Shown: piece after piece, positions 43,421 through 53,085 of the stretch
How positions within the stretch are numbered: the stretch's first letter is position 1
Layout of the letters: each line of letters starts with the position of its first letter
NCBI RefSeq assembly: GCF_017355935.1
Contig: NZ_JAFIQT010000003.1
Location: forward strand, 503,450 to 567,449
Length of the DNA stretch: 64,000 bases
Origin: Telluribacter humicola
GTDB lineage: Bacteria > Bacteroidota > Bacteroidia > Cytophagales > Spirosomataceae
Direction of reading: 5' to 3'
The notes under the pieces: model-generated
Database searches by the model: none
What the model was told of the DNA's origin: nothing
Seen by the model: the letters and a program-made list of their open reading frames with translations, nothing else
Made by a program: the position numbers and the translations under genes

Positions 43421-45235
43421 TTAGGGCTTCTTACGCTTGATGGCCAGGTCATGGGCGGTATCGTAGTAGGAGCGCAGATTAGTCCAGTCAAAAATATCAG
43501 AAATATTCTCCACCCGGTTCCGTTGCATAATACGGTCGCGGCGTTGCATCCTCACAAACTTGAACAGTATATCGGCTAACTGATCGGCAGCCTGCGTGAA
43601 GTTCTGCGACTTGCGATTGATCACGTAGATACCTCGGTTCTCGTAGTCACGCATGATCTGCATGATATAATCACCGAAGCCCGAGAGGTCGCTGGTTACT
43701 GTAGGTACTCCACGTACGATACACTCGAGAGGCGTATACCCCCAGGGCTCATAGTAGCTTGGGAATACCCCCAGATGACATCCCCGAACAAACTGTCCGT
43801 AATCAAGTCCAAATAAAGGATTGGTAGAGGCAATAAAATCAGGGTGGTAAACAATCTTAACCCGATCACGCTCATTGTTTACCAGATTAGCTTTACGGCA
43901 AAAATCGGTGATACCATCGTCCTGCTTCAAGTCATGCGTGACAAAAGCAGGCAATCGCTCGGTTTTCCAGGTCTGGATGGTCCGGCGCAGGCGTAGCCGC
44001 CAGTACTCATCCACGAAGTTGTTCAGGTCGGGCATCTTGTGGTCGCTACCAGCGGCTGTCGCCAGAAACAACCGCTCCCCTACCTGCTTCTCAATAGCAG
44101 TACATGTCTCCTGAAGTTCATCCAGTACCGCTCTGGACTGCAGTACATCGGCATTGATAGAGTAGTAAGGCTGCTTGGTCACAATGAACATCACTACTGT
44201 CATATCCATATTGGCCTGTACCATCTTCCAGTTCAGGCGTGCCAGCGCTTCCAGCGTAAGATCGTATCCTTTGTTACTATACTCAAAGCGTCCGGACGTG
44301 AAGAAGTAGAGCGTTTTGTCAAGGTCAAATGAATAGCTCGGGAAGAAGTGCCCCAGCACAAACTCATGGATCTGCTCCTTGTACTTGACGTGCAGGTTCT
44401 GAAACTCGTGTACCGCCGAGAAACGGGTCACGTTCAGACCATTGGGAGTAACCAGATCCGGCATGCGCCCCAGGAACACCTCACACTCGCGGGCGGTCAC
44501 ATCACTTACCGTAGTGAGTACATGCGCATTCTGAGCGGCTAGCCGCTCTATAGTCGCCTGGGTTTCGATGCCGTAGTTACGGGCCTCGTGTTCCCAGTCA
44601 AAGAACGGAAGCTTATTATAGAATCCTTCCACATTCTGAGCCAAGTACCTTCCCAGCATGGTAGCATGGGTAGTGAAGGTAACCGCTACTTTTACATTAT
44701 CACGTCGGAGATCAGGTAAGGCAGTACCTGCCATCCACTCATGCATCTGCACTACTATCTCAGACTTCCTGGCGTTTTCGGCGGCAAATTCGGTAAGGAA
44801 TACGCGTGTGGCCTCCCCAAAAAGCAGTACCTGATTAACCAGCTCTTCAACGTTAAGCGTAGATATCCGGTGGTGTTCCCACAATCCGTACTTGATCTTG
44901 TCGAGCTGGGGAGCCATACTCTGAATATCAAACAGGACAACCCGTGGCTTACCTGTCACCAGCCAATAGCCATAGTGGACGGTATAACCCAATTCGCGCA
45001 TACGGCGTACCGTACGCCCGGCGGGCGAATCATCCAGATCCGATATAGGTTCGAATTCAGAGGCAGCCTTCTGCGGAAAGTAAGGCCCCAGCAGGAAATA
45101 ATCTTCGCCCCACTTTTCTACCATGGCTGGTACTTTGGTGCGGATTACGGTATAAATGCCCCCTACCTGGTTACAAACTTCCCAGGCTACTTCAAATAGT
45201 AATGTATTCTTTGGCGTTTTTACGTATGGTTCCAA
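43421..45235 (-). CDS. GT3-type glycogen synthase
   Basis: A 604-residue glycosyltransferase of the GT3 (animal/fungal glycogen synthase) type, unlike bacterial GlgA (GT5). Features: FEVAWEVCNQVGGIYTVIRTK at the N-terminus (sugar-nucleotide Lys), the TTHATMLGRYLA segment, GRFEYSNKGYDLTLEAL, and the C-terminal SYYEPWGYTPLECIVRGVPTVTSDLSGFGDY block with the catalytic Glu. It makes alpha-1,4-glucan from UDP- or ADP-glucose. GT3 enzymes are normal in Bacteroidota; the branching enzyme is not in this window. Confidence 0.92.
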   Translation of the reverse strand: MEPYVKTPKNTLLFEVAWEVCNQVGGIYTVIRTKVPAMVEKWGEDYFLLGPYFPQKAASEFEPISDLDDSPAGRTVRRMRELGYTVHYGYWLVTGKPRVVLFDIQSMAPQLDKIKYGLWEHHRISTLNVEELVNQVLLFGEATRVFLTEFAAENARKSEIVVQMHEWMAGTALPDLRRDNVKVAVTFTTHATMLGRYLAQNVEGFYNKLPFFDWEHEARNYGIETQATIERLAAQNAHVLTTVSDVTARECEVFLGRMPDLVTPNGLNVTRFSAVHEFQNLHVKYKEQIHEFVLGHFFPSYSFDLDKTLYFFTSGRFEYSNKGYDLTLEALARLNWKMVQANMDMTVVMFIVTKQPYYSINADVLQSRAVLDELQETCTAIEKQVGERLFLATAAGSDHKMPDLNNFVDEYWRLRLRRTIQTWKTERLPAFVTHDLKQDDGITDFCRKANLVNNERDRVKIVYHPDFIASTNPLFGLDYGQFVRGCHLGVFPSYYEPWGYTPLECIVRGVPTVTSDLSGFGDYIMQIMRDYENRGIYVINRKSQNFTQAADQLADILFKFVRMQRRDRIMQRNRVENISDIFDWTNLRSYYDTAHDLAIKRKKP

Positions 45236-45459
45236 AATATAGTATGAGTTAGACCAATCTGCGGATTAGATTGAAAGGTACTATTTTTCATTAAAATCAC
45301 AAAAGCACACACTTTATACCCGAAAAATGCGATAAAGTTAATTAAGGCCATTCCGTAAGGAACGACAAAGAGTGAAATTGAATCCTCCTGTACTTACGAC
45401 TTTCGCATTAAAATTCTTTACTTTGAAGATAGTAAATTAACTTTCAGTAGTCTGGTTCT

Positions 45460-47037
45460 GTGAAAAATTTCCGTGCCCTAACCTTCAGTCTTTTCTTCAG
45501 TACCGTTCTGATGGTGTCATGTCAGGCGCAATCCTCTGTGTCTGAACAACCCGAGCCTTACATACCTCCCAAACGCGAATTCAGGGCCGTATGGATTGCC
45601 ACTGTAGATAATATCGACTGGCCTAGCCGAAAGAACATGCAGCCGGATGAGCAGAGGCGGGAGTTTGCAGAACTCCTGGACTTTCATCGGCAAAATGGTA
45701 TCAACTCGGTATTTGTACAGGTACGTGCGGCCGGCGATGCCTTCTACGCCAAAAGCCCTGAACCCTGGTCGGAGTGGCTGACAGGCCAGCAGGGTCGCGC
45801 GCCTGAGCCCTTTTACGATCCACTGGAGTACATGATAGAGACTTCCCACCGCCGGGGACTGGAGTTTCATGCCTGGCTCAATCTCAACCGGCTGGTTCAT
45901 AAATCCTCCACCAGCGTATCTCCCCAGAACCTCAGCTATACCAAGCCCGGCTGGATACTGAGCTACGACGGCTACAAGCTCTTTAACTTTGGTTTGCCCG
46001 AGGTACGTCAGTTCATAACGGATATGACCGTTAACATTGCCAAAAACTACGATGTAGACGGTATCCACTTTGACGATTATTTCTACCCCTATGCCGTACG
46101 GGGACAAACCTTACAGGATGATGAAACCTATAAAAAATACGGCCAGGGATTTTTTAACAAAGCCGACTGGCGACGTCACAACGTAGACCTGCTCATCAAA
46201 CAGATCCACGACGCACTGATGGAGGTGAATCCACGCCTCAAGTTTGGCATAAGCCCGTTTGGGGTATGGCGCAACCGTAATGCTACACCCGATGGCTCCG
46301 AAACCTACGGCGGCCTTACTTCTTACGATGACCTGTTTGCCGATACCCGCAAGTGGATCAAAGAAGGATGGATTGACTACGTAGCTCCCCAGGTATACTT
46401 CTCTTCCGGATTTAATAAAGTACCCTACCGGAATCTGGTAGACTGGTGGAGCAACAACCGATTTGAGCGGCACCTGTACATTGGTCAGGGTGCTTACCGG
46501 GCCGGTTATAAAGATCTGGATAAGACCTGGGCTAATCCGCGGGAGATACCTAATCAGGTACGGTATCTGCGCCAGCACGGTGCTGAAGGAAGTATTTATT
46601 TTAGTTCACGCTCGATGAAGGCCAACAGCCTTGGCTTTGTAGATTCGCTGCGCAACGATCTGTACCGCTACCCCGCTCTGATACCTACCATGCCCTGGAA
46701 GGATAATACGCCCCCATTGTCCCCTCAGAACCTGAAGGCTACGGTACATCCGCGTGGAATTGAGCTATTTTGGGAAGCACCCGAACCCGCCGAAGATGGC
46801 GACAAGGCCTGGTACTACGTCATTTATCGATTCGACCCGGAGCATACGCCCAGCGCCCGCGATCCACGTCGTATTGTAGGTCTGTGTCATGTAGGAGAGC
46901 GTTTTCTGGATACTACCGCTATGCCCGGCAAGCGATATGCTTACTACATTACTGCAGTTGATCGTCTGCATAACGAGGGCCGCCCCATTGGTCCCCTCAG
47001 GATTATGATGAATGACAAGGCTCTAGAGCAGTTTTAG
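45460..47037 (+). CDS. family-10-like glycosyl hydrolase lipoprotein (GHL10/DUF187)
   Basis: A 525-residue exported protein starting at GTG 45460 with a lipoprotein-like signal (VLMVSC, Cys21). The main domain (about 38-400) is a GHL10-type TIM barrel: FRAVWIATVDNIDWPS, the INSVFVQVRAAGDAFY strand, VDGIHFDDYFYPY with catalytic acidic residues, and IDYVAPQVYFSSG. A fibronectin-type III-like domain closes it (PPLSPQNLKATVHPRGIELFWEAPE). It probably degrades a polysaccharide at the cell surface. It lies 24 bases before a DinB gene. Confidence 0.9.
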   Translation: MKNFRALTFSLFFSTVLMVSCQAQSSVSEQPEPYIPPKREFRAVWIATVDNIDWPSRKNMQPDEQRREFAELLDFHRQNGINSVFVQVRAAGDAFYAKSPEPWSEWLTGQQGRAPEPFYDPLEYMIETSHRRGLEFHAWLNLNRLVHKSSTSVSPQNLSYTKPGWILSYDGYKLFNFGLPEVRQFITDMTVNIAKNYDVDGIHFDDYFYPYAVRGQTLQDDETYKKYGQGFFNKADWRRHNVDLLIKQIHDALMEVNPRLKFGISPFGVWRNRNATPDGSETYGGLTSYDDLFADTRKWIKEGWIDYVAPQVYFSSGFNKVPYRNLVDWWSNNRFERHLYIGQGAYRAGYKDLDKTWANPREIPNQVRYLRQHGAEGSIYFSSRSMKANSLGFVDSLRNDLYRYPALIPTMPWKDNTPPLSPQNLKATVHPRGIELFWEAPEPAEDGDKAWYYVIYRFDPEHTPSARDPRRIVGLCHVGERFLDTTAMPGKRYAYYITAVDRLHNEGRPIGPLRIMMNDKALEQF

Positions 47038-47061
47038 CGTATCCACTCTAACAATATACCT

Positions 47062-47598
47062 ATGGGACTCCTCGAGATCCAGCATAGATTCAATACTTCC
47101 GCCAGTGGCTACGTCGCGGCACTTGATCGTTATACCGATGAGCAATTCGCAGCAAAGCCCTCCGCCGAAGCCTGGTCGCTGGCGCAGATGTACGAACACC
47201 TGTACCTGGCTACTACCTACTTTTTTCTGGCCAATGCCAAACGCTGTACCGAAAGACGTAAAGGACAAGTAGGTGGCGAACTGAATGATCTAGGAAGAAA
47301 CCTCTTTAAGTACAATAGCTTTCCACCTGTTAAGCTGCGTCCGCCGGATTCACTGCGGGTACCTGAACCGGTAGGACGCTCCCGCGATGAGTACCGTACC
47401 CTCTTTGCGCAGCTCATCCCCAGTTCTGATGCACTCATGGAAGCCATAGCGGCCGACGATAGTACTTATAAGGCGCTGCAACCGGCCTTTGGCTGGCTTA
47501 CCGCCCGGGAGTGGTACCATGTAGGCGAAATGCACCTGCGCCACCACCATCGTCAGCAGCAGGAACTGGAAGCATGGCTGCGCTCTCTCGCCTCATAA
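47062..47598 (+). CDS. DinB-family protein
   Basis: A 178-residue four-helix-bundle protein of the DinB/YfiT-like superfamily. The metal-ligand pattern shows MYEHLYLA (His46) and the later HVGEMHLRHHHRQ with the other His ligands. Members are metal-dependent, cytoplasmic and often act as thiol-S-transferases or have unknown roles. It follows the glycosyl hydrolase by 24 bases, so it may share its transcript. Confidence 0.88.
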   Translation: MGLLEIQHRFNTSASGYVAALDRYTDEQFAAKPSAEAWSLAQMYEHLYLATTYFFLANAKRCTERRKGQVGGELNDLGRNLFKYNSFPPVKLRPPDSLRVPEPVGRSRDEYRTLFAQLIPSSDALMEAIAADDSTYKALQPAFGWLTAREWYHVGEMHLRHHHRQQQELEAWLRSLAS

Positions 47599-47677
47599 GC
47601 TACTGAAGTAACTGCTGGCATAGATATTTAACTACGTTTAGAGCATTATTAACACTCACTTTAAATTAGTTATTTCT

Positions 47678-48238
47678 ATGAAAAGAATAGCATTGAATGT
47701 ACTGATGGCGACAAGTCTGTTCGCGGCAGTAGCCTGTAACGAAACCAAAAAAGATGACAGCGCTGAAATGGCCGAAGAACAAAATGAAGCCCGGATGGGC
47801 GATGCCATGGAAGACGATGCCGAGTTTGCGGTAGCCGCTGCCGACGGAGGTATGTTTGAGGTACAGATGGGGGAACTTGCTCAGAAAAACGGATCGGCGG
47901 CCCAGGTGAAGGAGTTTGGCCAGATGATGGTCAATGATCATGGCAAGGCCAACGAGGAACTAAAAGCTCTGGCCCAGCAGAAAAACATCACCCTGCCTAC
48001 TTCGCTCAGTTCTGAAAAGCAGGAAAAATACAATGAACTGTCCAAAAAGACCGGAGCAGAATTTGATAAATCCTACATGGACCTGATGGTACAAGATCAC
48101 AAGAAAGATATTGAGGAGTTCAGAGAAATGAGCCAGGAAGGAAAGGATGCAGAATTAAAAACCTGGGCAACCAGTAAGGTACCTACTCTGGAGATGCACC
48201 TGCAGCGAGCCCAGACTATTCAGGGAGCCGTTCAATAA
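47678..48238 (+). CDS. DUF4142 lipoprotein
   Basis: A 186-residue lipoprotein (lipobox AAVAC, Cys20) followed by an acidic linker and a DUF4142 four-helix domain (about 50-180) with the hallmark QVKEFGQMMVNDHGKANEEL and VQDHKKDIEEF. The His-containing helices suggest a ferritin-like bundle. Function is not known; members are often induced by stress. Confidence 0.9.
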   Translation: MKRIALNVLMATSLFAAVACNETKKDDSAEMAEEQNEARMGDAMEDDAEFAVAAADGGMFEVQMGELAQKNGSAAQVKEFGQMMVNDHGKANEELKALAQQKNITLPTSLSSEKQEKYNELSKKTGAEFDKSYMDLMVQDHKKDIEEFREMSQEGKDAELKTWATSKVPTLEMHLQRAQTIQGAVQ

Positions 48239-48252
48239 ATACATCTGCTATC

Positions 48253-48299
48253 TATAACACAGCGAGGCAGGGGTTAGTACCTTGCCTCGCTGTGTTATA
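48253..48299. terminator. bidirectional terminator between the DUF4142 gene and ispH
   Basis: Perfect 17-bp stem (48253-48269 with 48283-48299), 13-base loop. The A/T ends serve both directions. Confidence 0.9.
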
Positions 48300-48315
48300 T
48301 TAAGTATAATAGTGG

Positions 48316-49539
48316 TTATCTGTATATCTCCATCACCTCCTCTACCGGACGGATACCTTCGTAGAAGGACAGCAGCCGCATCAGGATACCCTCCACGACC
48401 GCATCCGGACAGGAGGCGCCACAGGTAAGCATGATAGTAACAGGTTCTTCCGGCAGGTAATTTTCCGTCACTACCTCTTCCTTTGTATGCAAATTATAGT
48501 GGCGGATCAACTGGCGATCCAGTAGCTTATCGGCTGAAGCAATAAAGTAGGTAGGCAGCTTTTCTTCGCACAACTCTACCAGATGCGAGGTGTTGGAGCT
48601 GTTATAACCTCCGGCTACTATCACAAAGTCGGCCGGGTGCGTTAGCAGAGCATAGGTAGCATCCTGATTATCATTGGTAGCATAGCAGAGTGTATCGCGG
48701 GTATTGGCAAAGTGCTCATCTACCTGCTCAGGCGCCAGATGAAAATGGTAAATCATGACCTGCTTCAGATAATCAGCTATTCCCTGCGTATCCGCCGCCA
48801 GCATAGTAGTCTGATTGACTACCCCGATGCGACGCAGGTCCTGCGCTGGGTTGAAGCCTTCGGAGTACTGCCCCCTGAACTCTTCGTAAAATTGCTCTGG
48901 GGTAGATTCTCCCGTAATATAAGTAGCCAGTCGCTGGGCCTGAGCCATATCTTTGACTACTATCGTAGGCGCTCCTTCTTTGCTGTGGGAGAAAGTAGCA
49001 CGGGTTTCTTCGTGGGTAGGCTTACCGTGTACTACTACGGTATACTGCTTCTCCCCGATCTGAGCGGCACGCTTCCATACTTTCTCCACAAAGGGACAGG
49101 TCGTATCATACTGGTAAGCATTAATACCCAGCTCGGCCAACTTGTTCTGTATTTCTATGGTAGTACCAAAAGCTGGTACAATTACGGTATCATCCGGCGT
49201 TAGTTCAGCCCAGGGTATAAGCTGATTGCCCTTAGTATCCAAGATAAACTGTACCCCCCGATCCTGCAGGTCGCGGTTCACGTCGGGATTGTGAATCATC
49301 TCACTCAGTAGAAATATGCGCTTGCCTTCGTTCTCAGCAATGGCTTTATAAGCTATATCGATGGCATTTTCTACCCCGTAGCAGAACCCAAAGTGCCGTG
49401 CGATCAGGAAACGTACCGGACCGAAATCCAGCACCGTAGGAGTAAAGTCCCGCTTGAGTTTGTCTTTTTGTCGACGATACTCTTTGATGGGGGTAATGAT
49501 ACGGCTACGATAGAAATCAGGGATATTGAAGGTCTTCAT
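48316..49539 (-). CDS. ispH: 4-hydroxy-3-methylbut-2-enyl diphosphate reductase
   Basis: A 407-residue iron-sulfur enzyme that makes isopentenyl and dimethylallyl diphosphate in the last step of the MEP pathway. The three cluster cysteines are in RHFGFCYGVENA, TTCPFVEKVW and CGASCPDAVVEG (first Cys of TCGAS). The protein is about 90 residues longer than the E. coli one, with an N-terminal extension (residues 1-45) and an insert, which is usual for this phylum. Promoter elements are visible at 49564-49592. Confidence 0.95.
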   Translation of the reverse strand: MKTFNIPDFYRSRIITPIKEYRRQKDKLKRDFTPTVLDFGPVRFLIARHFGFCYGVENAIDIAYKAIAENEGKRIFLLSEMIHNPDVNRDLQDRGVQFILDTKGNQLIPWAELTPDDTVIVPAFGTTIEIQNKLAELGINAYQYDTTCPFVEKVWKRAAQIGEKQYTVVVHGKPTHEETRATFSHSKEGAPTIVVKDMAQAQRLATYITGESTPEQFYEEFRGQYSEGFNPAQDLRRIGVVNQTTMLAADTQGIADYLKQVMIYHFHLAPEQVDEHFANTRDTLCYATNDNQDATYALLTHPADFVIVAGGYNSSNTSHLVELCEEKLPTYFIASADKLLDRQLIRHYNLHTKEEVVTENYLPEEPVTIMLTCGASCPDAVVEGILMRLLSFYEGIRPVEEVMEIYR

Positions 49540-49563
49540 GAAAGTAATTCTCTTTTATGAGGG

Positions 49564-49592
49564 CAAAGTTACGCTAGCTTTTTAAAGAACAA
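49564..49592 (-). promoter_or_regulatory. Bacteroidota-type promoter of ispH
   Basis: Leftward -7 element TAACTTTG (49571 to 49564) and a -33 TTG (49592 to 49590) with an 18-base spacer. The start codon follows about 24 bases after the -7 element. This is the best-formed promoter seen in the window. Confidence 0.6.
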
Positions 49593-49729
49593 CCACCCTG
49601 AAAGCTTTGTTCATAGCTGATTCAGAATGTTGTTGCAACCACTATCTTAAAAAAATTCTACTCCGGATGCAACGCCCTATCGCCGGTCAGTGTCTTTGAT
49701 TCAGAACGTTCAACTATTACTCCTTCTGC

Positions 49730-50287
49730 TTGGAAACAAAACTTTACACCGACCGGCATGTCGATTTGGTGGAGCGCTGTAAGCAAGGCGAACGCAAGGC
49801 ACAGTACGAGCTTTATAAGCATTACTCTAAAGCCATGTACAACGTCTGCCTGCGGATGCTCAACCATGTGGGTGAAGCAGAGGATGCTTTGCAGGAGGCT
49901 TTTGTGGATGCGTTTACACATATTCATCAGTTCAGGCAGCAGTCTACGTTCGGGGCGTGGCTGAAGCAGATCGTGGTGAACAAGGCAATTAACCAGCTCA
50001 GAAGCCGTAAAGTACAATGGGTCGAAATCGATGAATGGCAGGAAGCTGAAGAAGCCAACAGCCCTTCGGAAGAAATGGCCTACCTGGAAGATGACCAATC
50101 GTACGAAGTGGAGCGCATCCGGTGCGCCATGAAAAGCCTCCCCGAAGGCTATCGCGTGGTGCTGAGCTTGTACCTGTTTGAAGGCTACGACCATGAAGAG
50201 ATCGGCGAAGTACTCGGTATCAGTGAGACTACTTCCCGAACTCAGTACATGCGGGCCAAACGAAAATTGCTGGAATTGATGAAATAA
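49730..50287 (+). CDS. ECF-type RNA polymerase sigma factor
   Basis: A 185-residue sigma-70 protein. Region 2 (about 12-85) has YELYKHYSKAMYNVCLRML and the core-binding GEAEDALQEAFVDAF; region 4 (about 120-180) has LPEGYRVVLSLYLFEGYDHEEIGEVLGISETTSRTQYMRAKRKL, key residues YDHEEIGE. The frame has no ATG near the expected N-terminus; a TTG at 49730 gives a normal length. The next gene, 119 bases on, is a putative anti-sigma factor. Confidence 0.92.
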   Translation: METKLYTDRHVDLVERCKQGERKAQYELYKHYSKAMYNVCLRMLNHVGEAEDALQEAFVDAFTHIHQFRQQSTFGAWLKQIVVNKAINQLRSRKVQWVEIDEWQEAEEANSPSEEMAYLEDDQSYEVERIRCAMKSLPEGYRVVLSLYLFEGYDHEEIGEVLGISETTSRTQYMRAKRKLLELMK

Positions 50288-50406
50288 GTAGAATGGAAGA
50301 GGGTGCGAATGGAGTAAAGCGAAAAAGTAAGTAAACCGTAAGCTAGTTGCTAAACCTAATCCCTAATACCATTTGATAATTTTTTACTAATCAATCTGAT
50401 AATACG

Positions 50407-51000
50407 ATGAGAAAGCCTTCTGATAAGAAAGATCGGCTGGAGCGGTTTGTGCGGGATAATCGTGAGGCGTTCGACAGCTTTGAGCCGAGCGACGATCTAT
50501 GGGGACGTATTGAGGAGCAGTTTGGAGAAGCTCCCAAAACAAACAAAGTAAAACGGCTGAAATGGTGGGGCAAAGCCTACCTCGACTGGCGCATAGCCGC
50601 CGGAATAGTAATGGCCGTGGGAATGTCTTATGTCTACTACCTCAATAATCAATACGGGGTCACGCGTGATCCTAAAGTAGCCCTGGTAGTGCCTACCTAT
50701 GCCCGGGAGTTTAACCAGTACTCGCTAGCCATTGACGAAAAGCGCAACGAACTCGTCCGGCTCACCAGCGACAATCCCGAATTATACAAAGAGTTCTCGG
50801 GTGACCTCGACCGCCTGGAACGTAACTATCAGAACCTGAAATCTGAACTTCCCAAGGCTCCGAACCAGGAGGCCCTGATCCAGGCTATGATCCAGAACCT
50901 GCAGTGGCAGCTCGACCTGCTCAATCAACAACTAACTATTCTTCAACGAATCAAAGAGGCCGATAAAAGCCATGAAAAAGATAATAGTACCATTATTTAG
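50407..51000 (+). CDS. putative anti-sigma factor
   Basis: A 197-residue protein with a cytoplasmic N-terminus (about 1-60, with SFEPSDDLWGRIEEQF), one membrane helix (about 62-78) and a periplasmic coiled-coil-like part (95-185) rich in Leu, Gln and Glu. The DLW...IE pattern is common in anti-sigma proteins of Bacteroidota. It follows the sigma gene and its last 29 bases overlap the next gene, so translation is probably coupled. Confidence 0.75.
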   Translation: MRKPSDKKDRLERFVRDNREAFDSFEPSDDLWGRIEEQFGEAPKTNKVKRLKWWGKAYLDWRIAAGIVMAVGMSYVYYLNNQYGVTRDPKVALVVPTYAREFNQYSLAIDEKRNELVRLTSDNPELYKEFSGDLDRLERNYQNLKSELPKAPNQEALIQAMIQNLQWQLDLLNQQLTILQRIKEADKSHEKDNSTII

Positions 51001-52171
51001 TCTGCTCACGCTGATTCAGATACTCAGTGTACAGGCAGGGCCACGTCTGGCCGCGCCACGCTTGGACGTCCCTAGTCTGGATGGACCCGGTCTGGATGGA
51101 CCCGGTCCCGATGGGCCTCGTCCTGCGGGGAGACCAGCCTTATGCATAGTAGTTCCAGGGCGGGATATCATCCTGATGGATAACGACGCTGGTCTGGTCG
51201 AAAAACGTAAGACTATCGTGAAAGTATTTGACGTAACGGCCAAAGATCAGCTCATGGTCGACAATCAGTTTGGCCAGGTAAAGGTCAACCTGTGGGATAA
51301 AAAAGATGTCCGGGTAGATGTAGTGATCACAGCCAATGCACCTACTGACCAGCGCGCCCAGGAGTACCTGAGTTCGGTGACCATTGATGAAAAGCGCGAA
51401 GGTAGTCAGATCAGCCTCCGCACGAATATTGATCGGGATCACTTTGGGAGCAACAACTGGAGCGCCTGGAAGAGCACCAGCAGGGAGAATAAAAACTTTA
51501 TCCAGATTGATTATACCATTAATATGCCAAAGAGTAATGCACTGGTGGTACATAATAAGTTTGGTGATACCAACATACCGGTATTTCATGCACCACTTAC
51601 TGTCAACTCAAAGCATGGTAACTTTTTTGCCACTGACCTTGACAACTTGCAGAACGTCATACAGGTAGCATTTGGCAATGCCGATATAAAAACCATGAAA
51701 GGTGGTAAGCTGGAAATGCGCTATGGCGACCTGCAGTTAGACCGCGCCACTACTTTAACATTGATCAACAAATTCGGAAAACTCAATATCCGTGAAGTAG
51801 ACCGGCTGCACGCCGATATTGACTACTCAGGTGCCAGCATCGGAACGCTCACCGAATACTGCAAAGTAAGGGTGAGTTACTCCGATAACTTCCGGATCAA
51901 TCAACTACCGCAATCGGCGGAGAATGTAGATATCCAGGCAGCCTATTCGTCGGTAGTGCTACCAGCCGAGCAAAGCAATTTTGATGTGACGGTCACCCAC
52001 GGACAATTCAGGTATCCAAACAACGTAAAGGTGTCGCTTACTAATCAACCCGGTCAGGAGCAAAGATCCCCCCGTACCTCTACCCGGTCTTACGAAGGCA
52101 GAGTGGGCGCCGGTACCGGTACCAGGATCAAGGTTATCTCCAAGTTTGGGGACGTAAGCCTGAAAGACTAG
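50972..52171 (+). CDS. secreted DUF4097-like beta-strand protein with a pentapeptide-repeat leader
   Basis: A 399-residue protein with a signal peptide (about 1-22). Residues 26-55 are six five-residue units of type LDGPG encoded by a 15-base tandem repeat. The remainder is a repetitive beta-rich domain with short strands like VDNQFGQVKVNLWDKKDV, as in DUF4097/adhesin-like beta-solenoid proteins. It overlaps the anti-sigma gene by 29 bases and thus belongs to the same sigma-controlled operon. It is probably a periplasmic or surface sensor or effector; the role is inferred only from context. Confidence 0.8.
   Translation: MKKIIVPLFSLLTLIQILSVQAGPRLAAPRLDVPSLDGPGLDGPGPDGPRPAGRPALCIVVPGRDIILMDNDAGLVEKRKTIVKVFDVTAKDQLMVDNQFGQVKVNLWDKKDVRVDVVITANAPTDQRAQEYLSSVTIDEKREGSQISLRTNIDRDHFGSNNWSAWKSTSRENKNFIQIDYTINMPKSNALVVHNKFGDTNIPVFHAPLTVNSKHGNFFATDLDNLQNVIQVAFGNADIKTMKGGKLEMRYGDLQLDRATTLTLINKFGKLNIREVDRLHADIDYSGASIGTLTEYCKVRVSYSDNFRINQLPQSAENVDIQAAYSSVVLPAEQSNFDVTVTHGQFRYPNNVKVSLTNQPGQEQRSPRTSTRSYEGRVGAGTGTRIKVISKFGDVSLKD
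51047..51136 (+). repeat. six-unit 15-base tandem repeat coding for pentapeptides
   Basis: Six in-frame units of 15 bases encode LAAPR, LDVPS, LDGPG, LDGPG, PDGPR and PAGRP. The two central units are identical in DNA (CTGGATGGACCCGGT); the outer ones have drifted. The pattern points to slippage expansion directly after the signal peptide. Confidence 0.85.
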
Positions 52172-52183
52172 CTTTCCCACATT

Positions 52184-52239
52184 ATATCACTATAAAAAAG
52201 TCCTGCGACCAGAGCCGCAGGACTTTTTTATAGTGATAT
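52184..52239. terminator. bidirectional terminator between the sigma operon and purU
   Basis: Perfect 24-bp stem (52184-52207 with 52216-52239) with an 8-base loop and A6/T6 tracts on both sides of the GC core. Confidence 0.93.
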
Positions 52240-52251
52240 TTTAAATACGCT

Positions 52252-53085
52252 TTACAGGATAATGGTCCGGTTGTTATGGATAAATACCCGGTCATTGAAT
52301 ACCAGCTTCAGGGCTTTTGAAAGTACCAGCTTCTCCGTGTCGCGCCCTAGCGTAGCCATGTCCGTGGCCGTCTGCCGATGATCTACCTCCTTTACATCCT
52401 GCGCTATGATCGGTCCCTCGTCCAGGTCATCATTGACAAAGTGTGCCGTAGCTCCGATAATCTTTACCCCCCGCTCGTACGCCTGCCGGTAGGGGTTAGC
52501 TCCTACAAACGCGGGTAAGAATGAGTGGTGAATATTGACAATACGGCTGGAGTAGTGCTTTACAAAGTCCGAGGTAAGTACCCGCATGTACTTAGCCAGT
52601 ACTACGTACTCAGGCTGGTAGATATCCAGCGTCCGCAGTATAGCCTCCTCGTGCTCCTGGCGGGTTTTGTGCTCGTGTGAGATATAGTGGAACGGTATCC
52701 CAAACTTGCTCACGAAGGGCTGTAGTACATTATAGTTGCTGATAACAGCCTGTATATTTGCATCCAGTTCATCAAACGCATAGCGGATCAGCAGCTCACC
52801 CAGGCAGTGGTGCTCCTTGGTTACCATTAGTACCACATCCTTTTTCTTCTTCGGATTTACCCGCAGATTGATTACCTGAGGTAGTTCGTTTTGCAGTACT
52901 ACCAGCAGTTGATCCGGATCTGCTTCTCCCTCAAACTCAGTACGCATAAAGAAGTACCCGGAGGGGCTTACGTATTCGTCGTTGCGGATGATATTGAGGT
53001 TATGTTCAAAGAGGACGCGGGTTACGTGATAGATCAATCCTTTGTGATCGGGACCATCCATCAGCAGGATATGGCGGTTATTCAT
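52252..53085 (-). CDS. purU: formyltetrahydrofolate deformylase
   Basis: A 277-residue enzyme that hydrolyses 10-formyltetrahydrofolate to formate and tetrahydrofolate. An N-terminal ACT domain (about 1-75; LLMDGPDHKGLIYHVT) binds regulators. The C-terminal formyltransferase domain has NIHHSFLPAFVGANPY (catalytic His) and LDEGPIIAQDV (catalytic Asp). The length fits the family. Confidence 0.95.
   Translation of the reverse strand: MNNRHILLMDGPDHKGLIYHVTRVLFEHNLNIIRNDEYVSPSGYFFMRTEFEGEADPDQLLVVLQNELPQVINLRVNPKKKKDVVLMVTKEHHCLGELLIRYAFDELDANIQAVISNYNVLQPFVSKFGIPFHYISHEHKTRQEHEEAILRTLDIYQPEYVVLAKYMRVLTSDFVKHYSSRIVNIHHSFLPAFVGANPYRQAYERGVKIIGATAHFVNDDLDEGPIIAQDVKEVDHRQTATDMATLGRDTEKLVLSKALKLVFNDRVFIHNNRTIIL

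Noticed and set aside
51047-51136. CRISPR or protein-binding repeat array
   Set aside because: The 15-base repeats are in frame, without spacers, and code for a pentapeptide leader.
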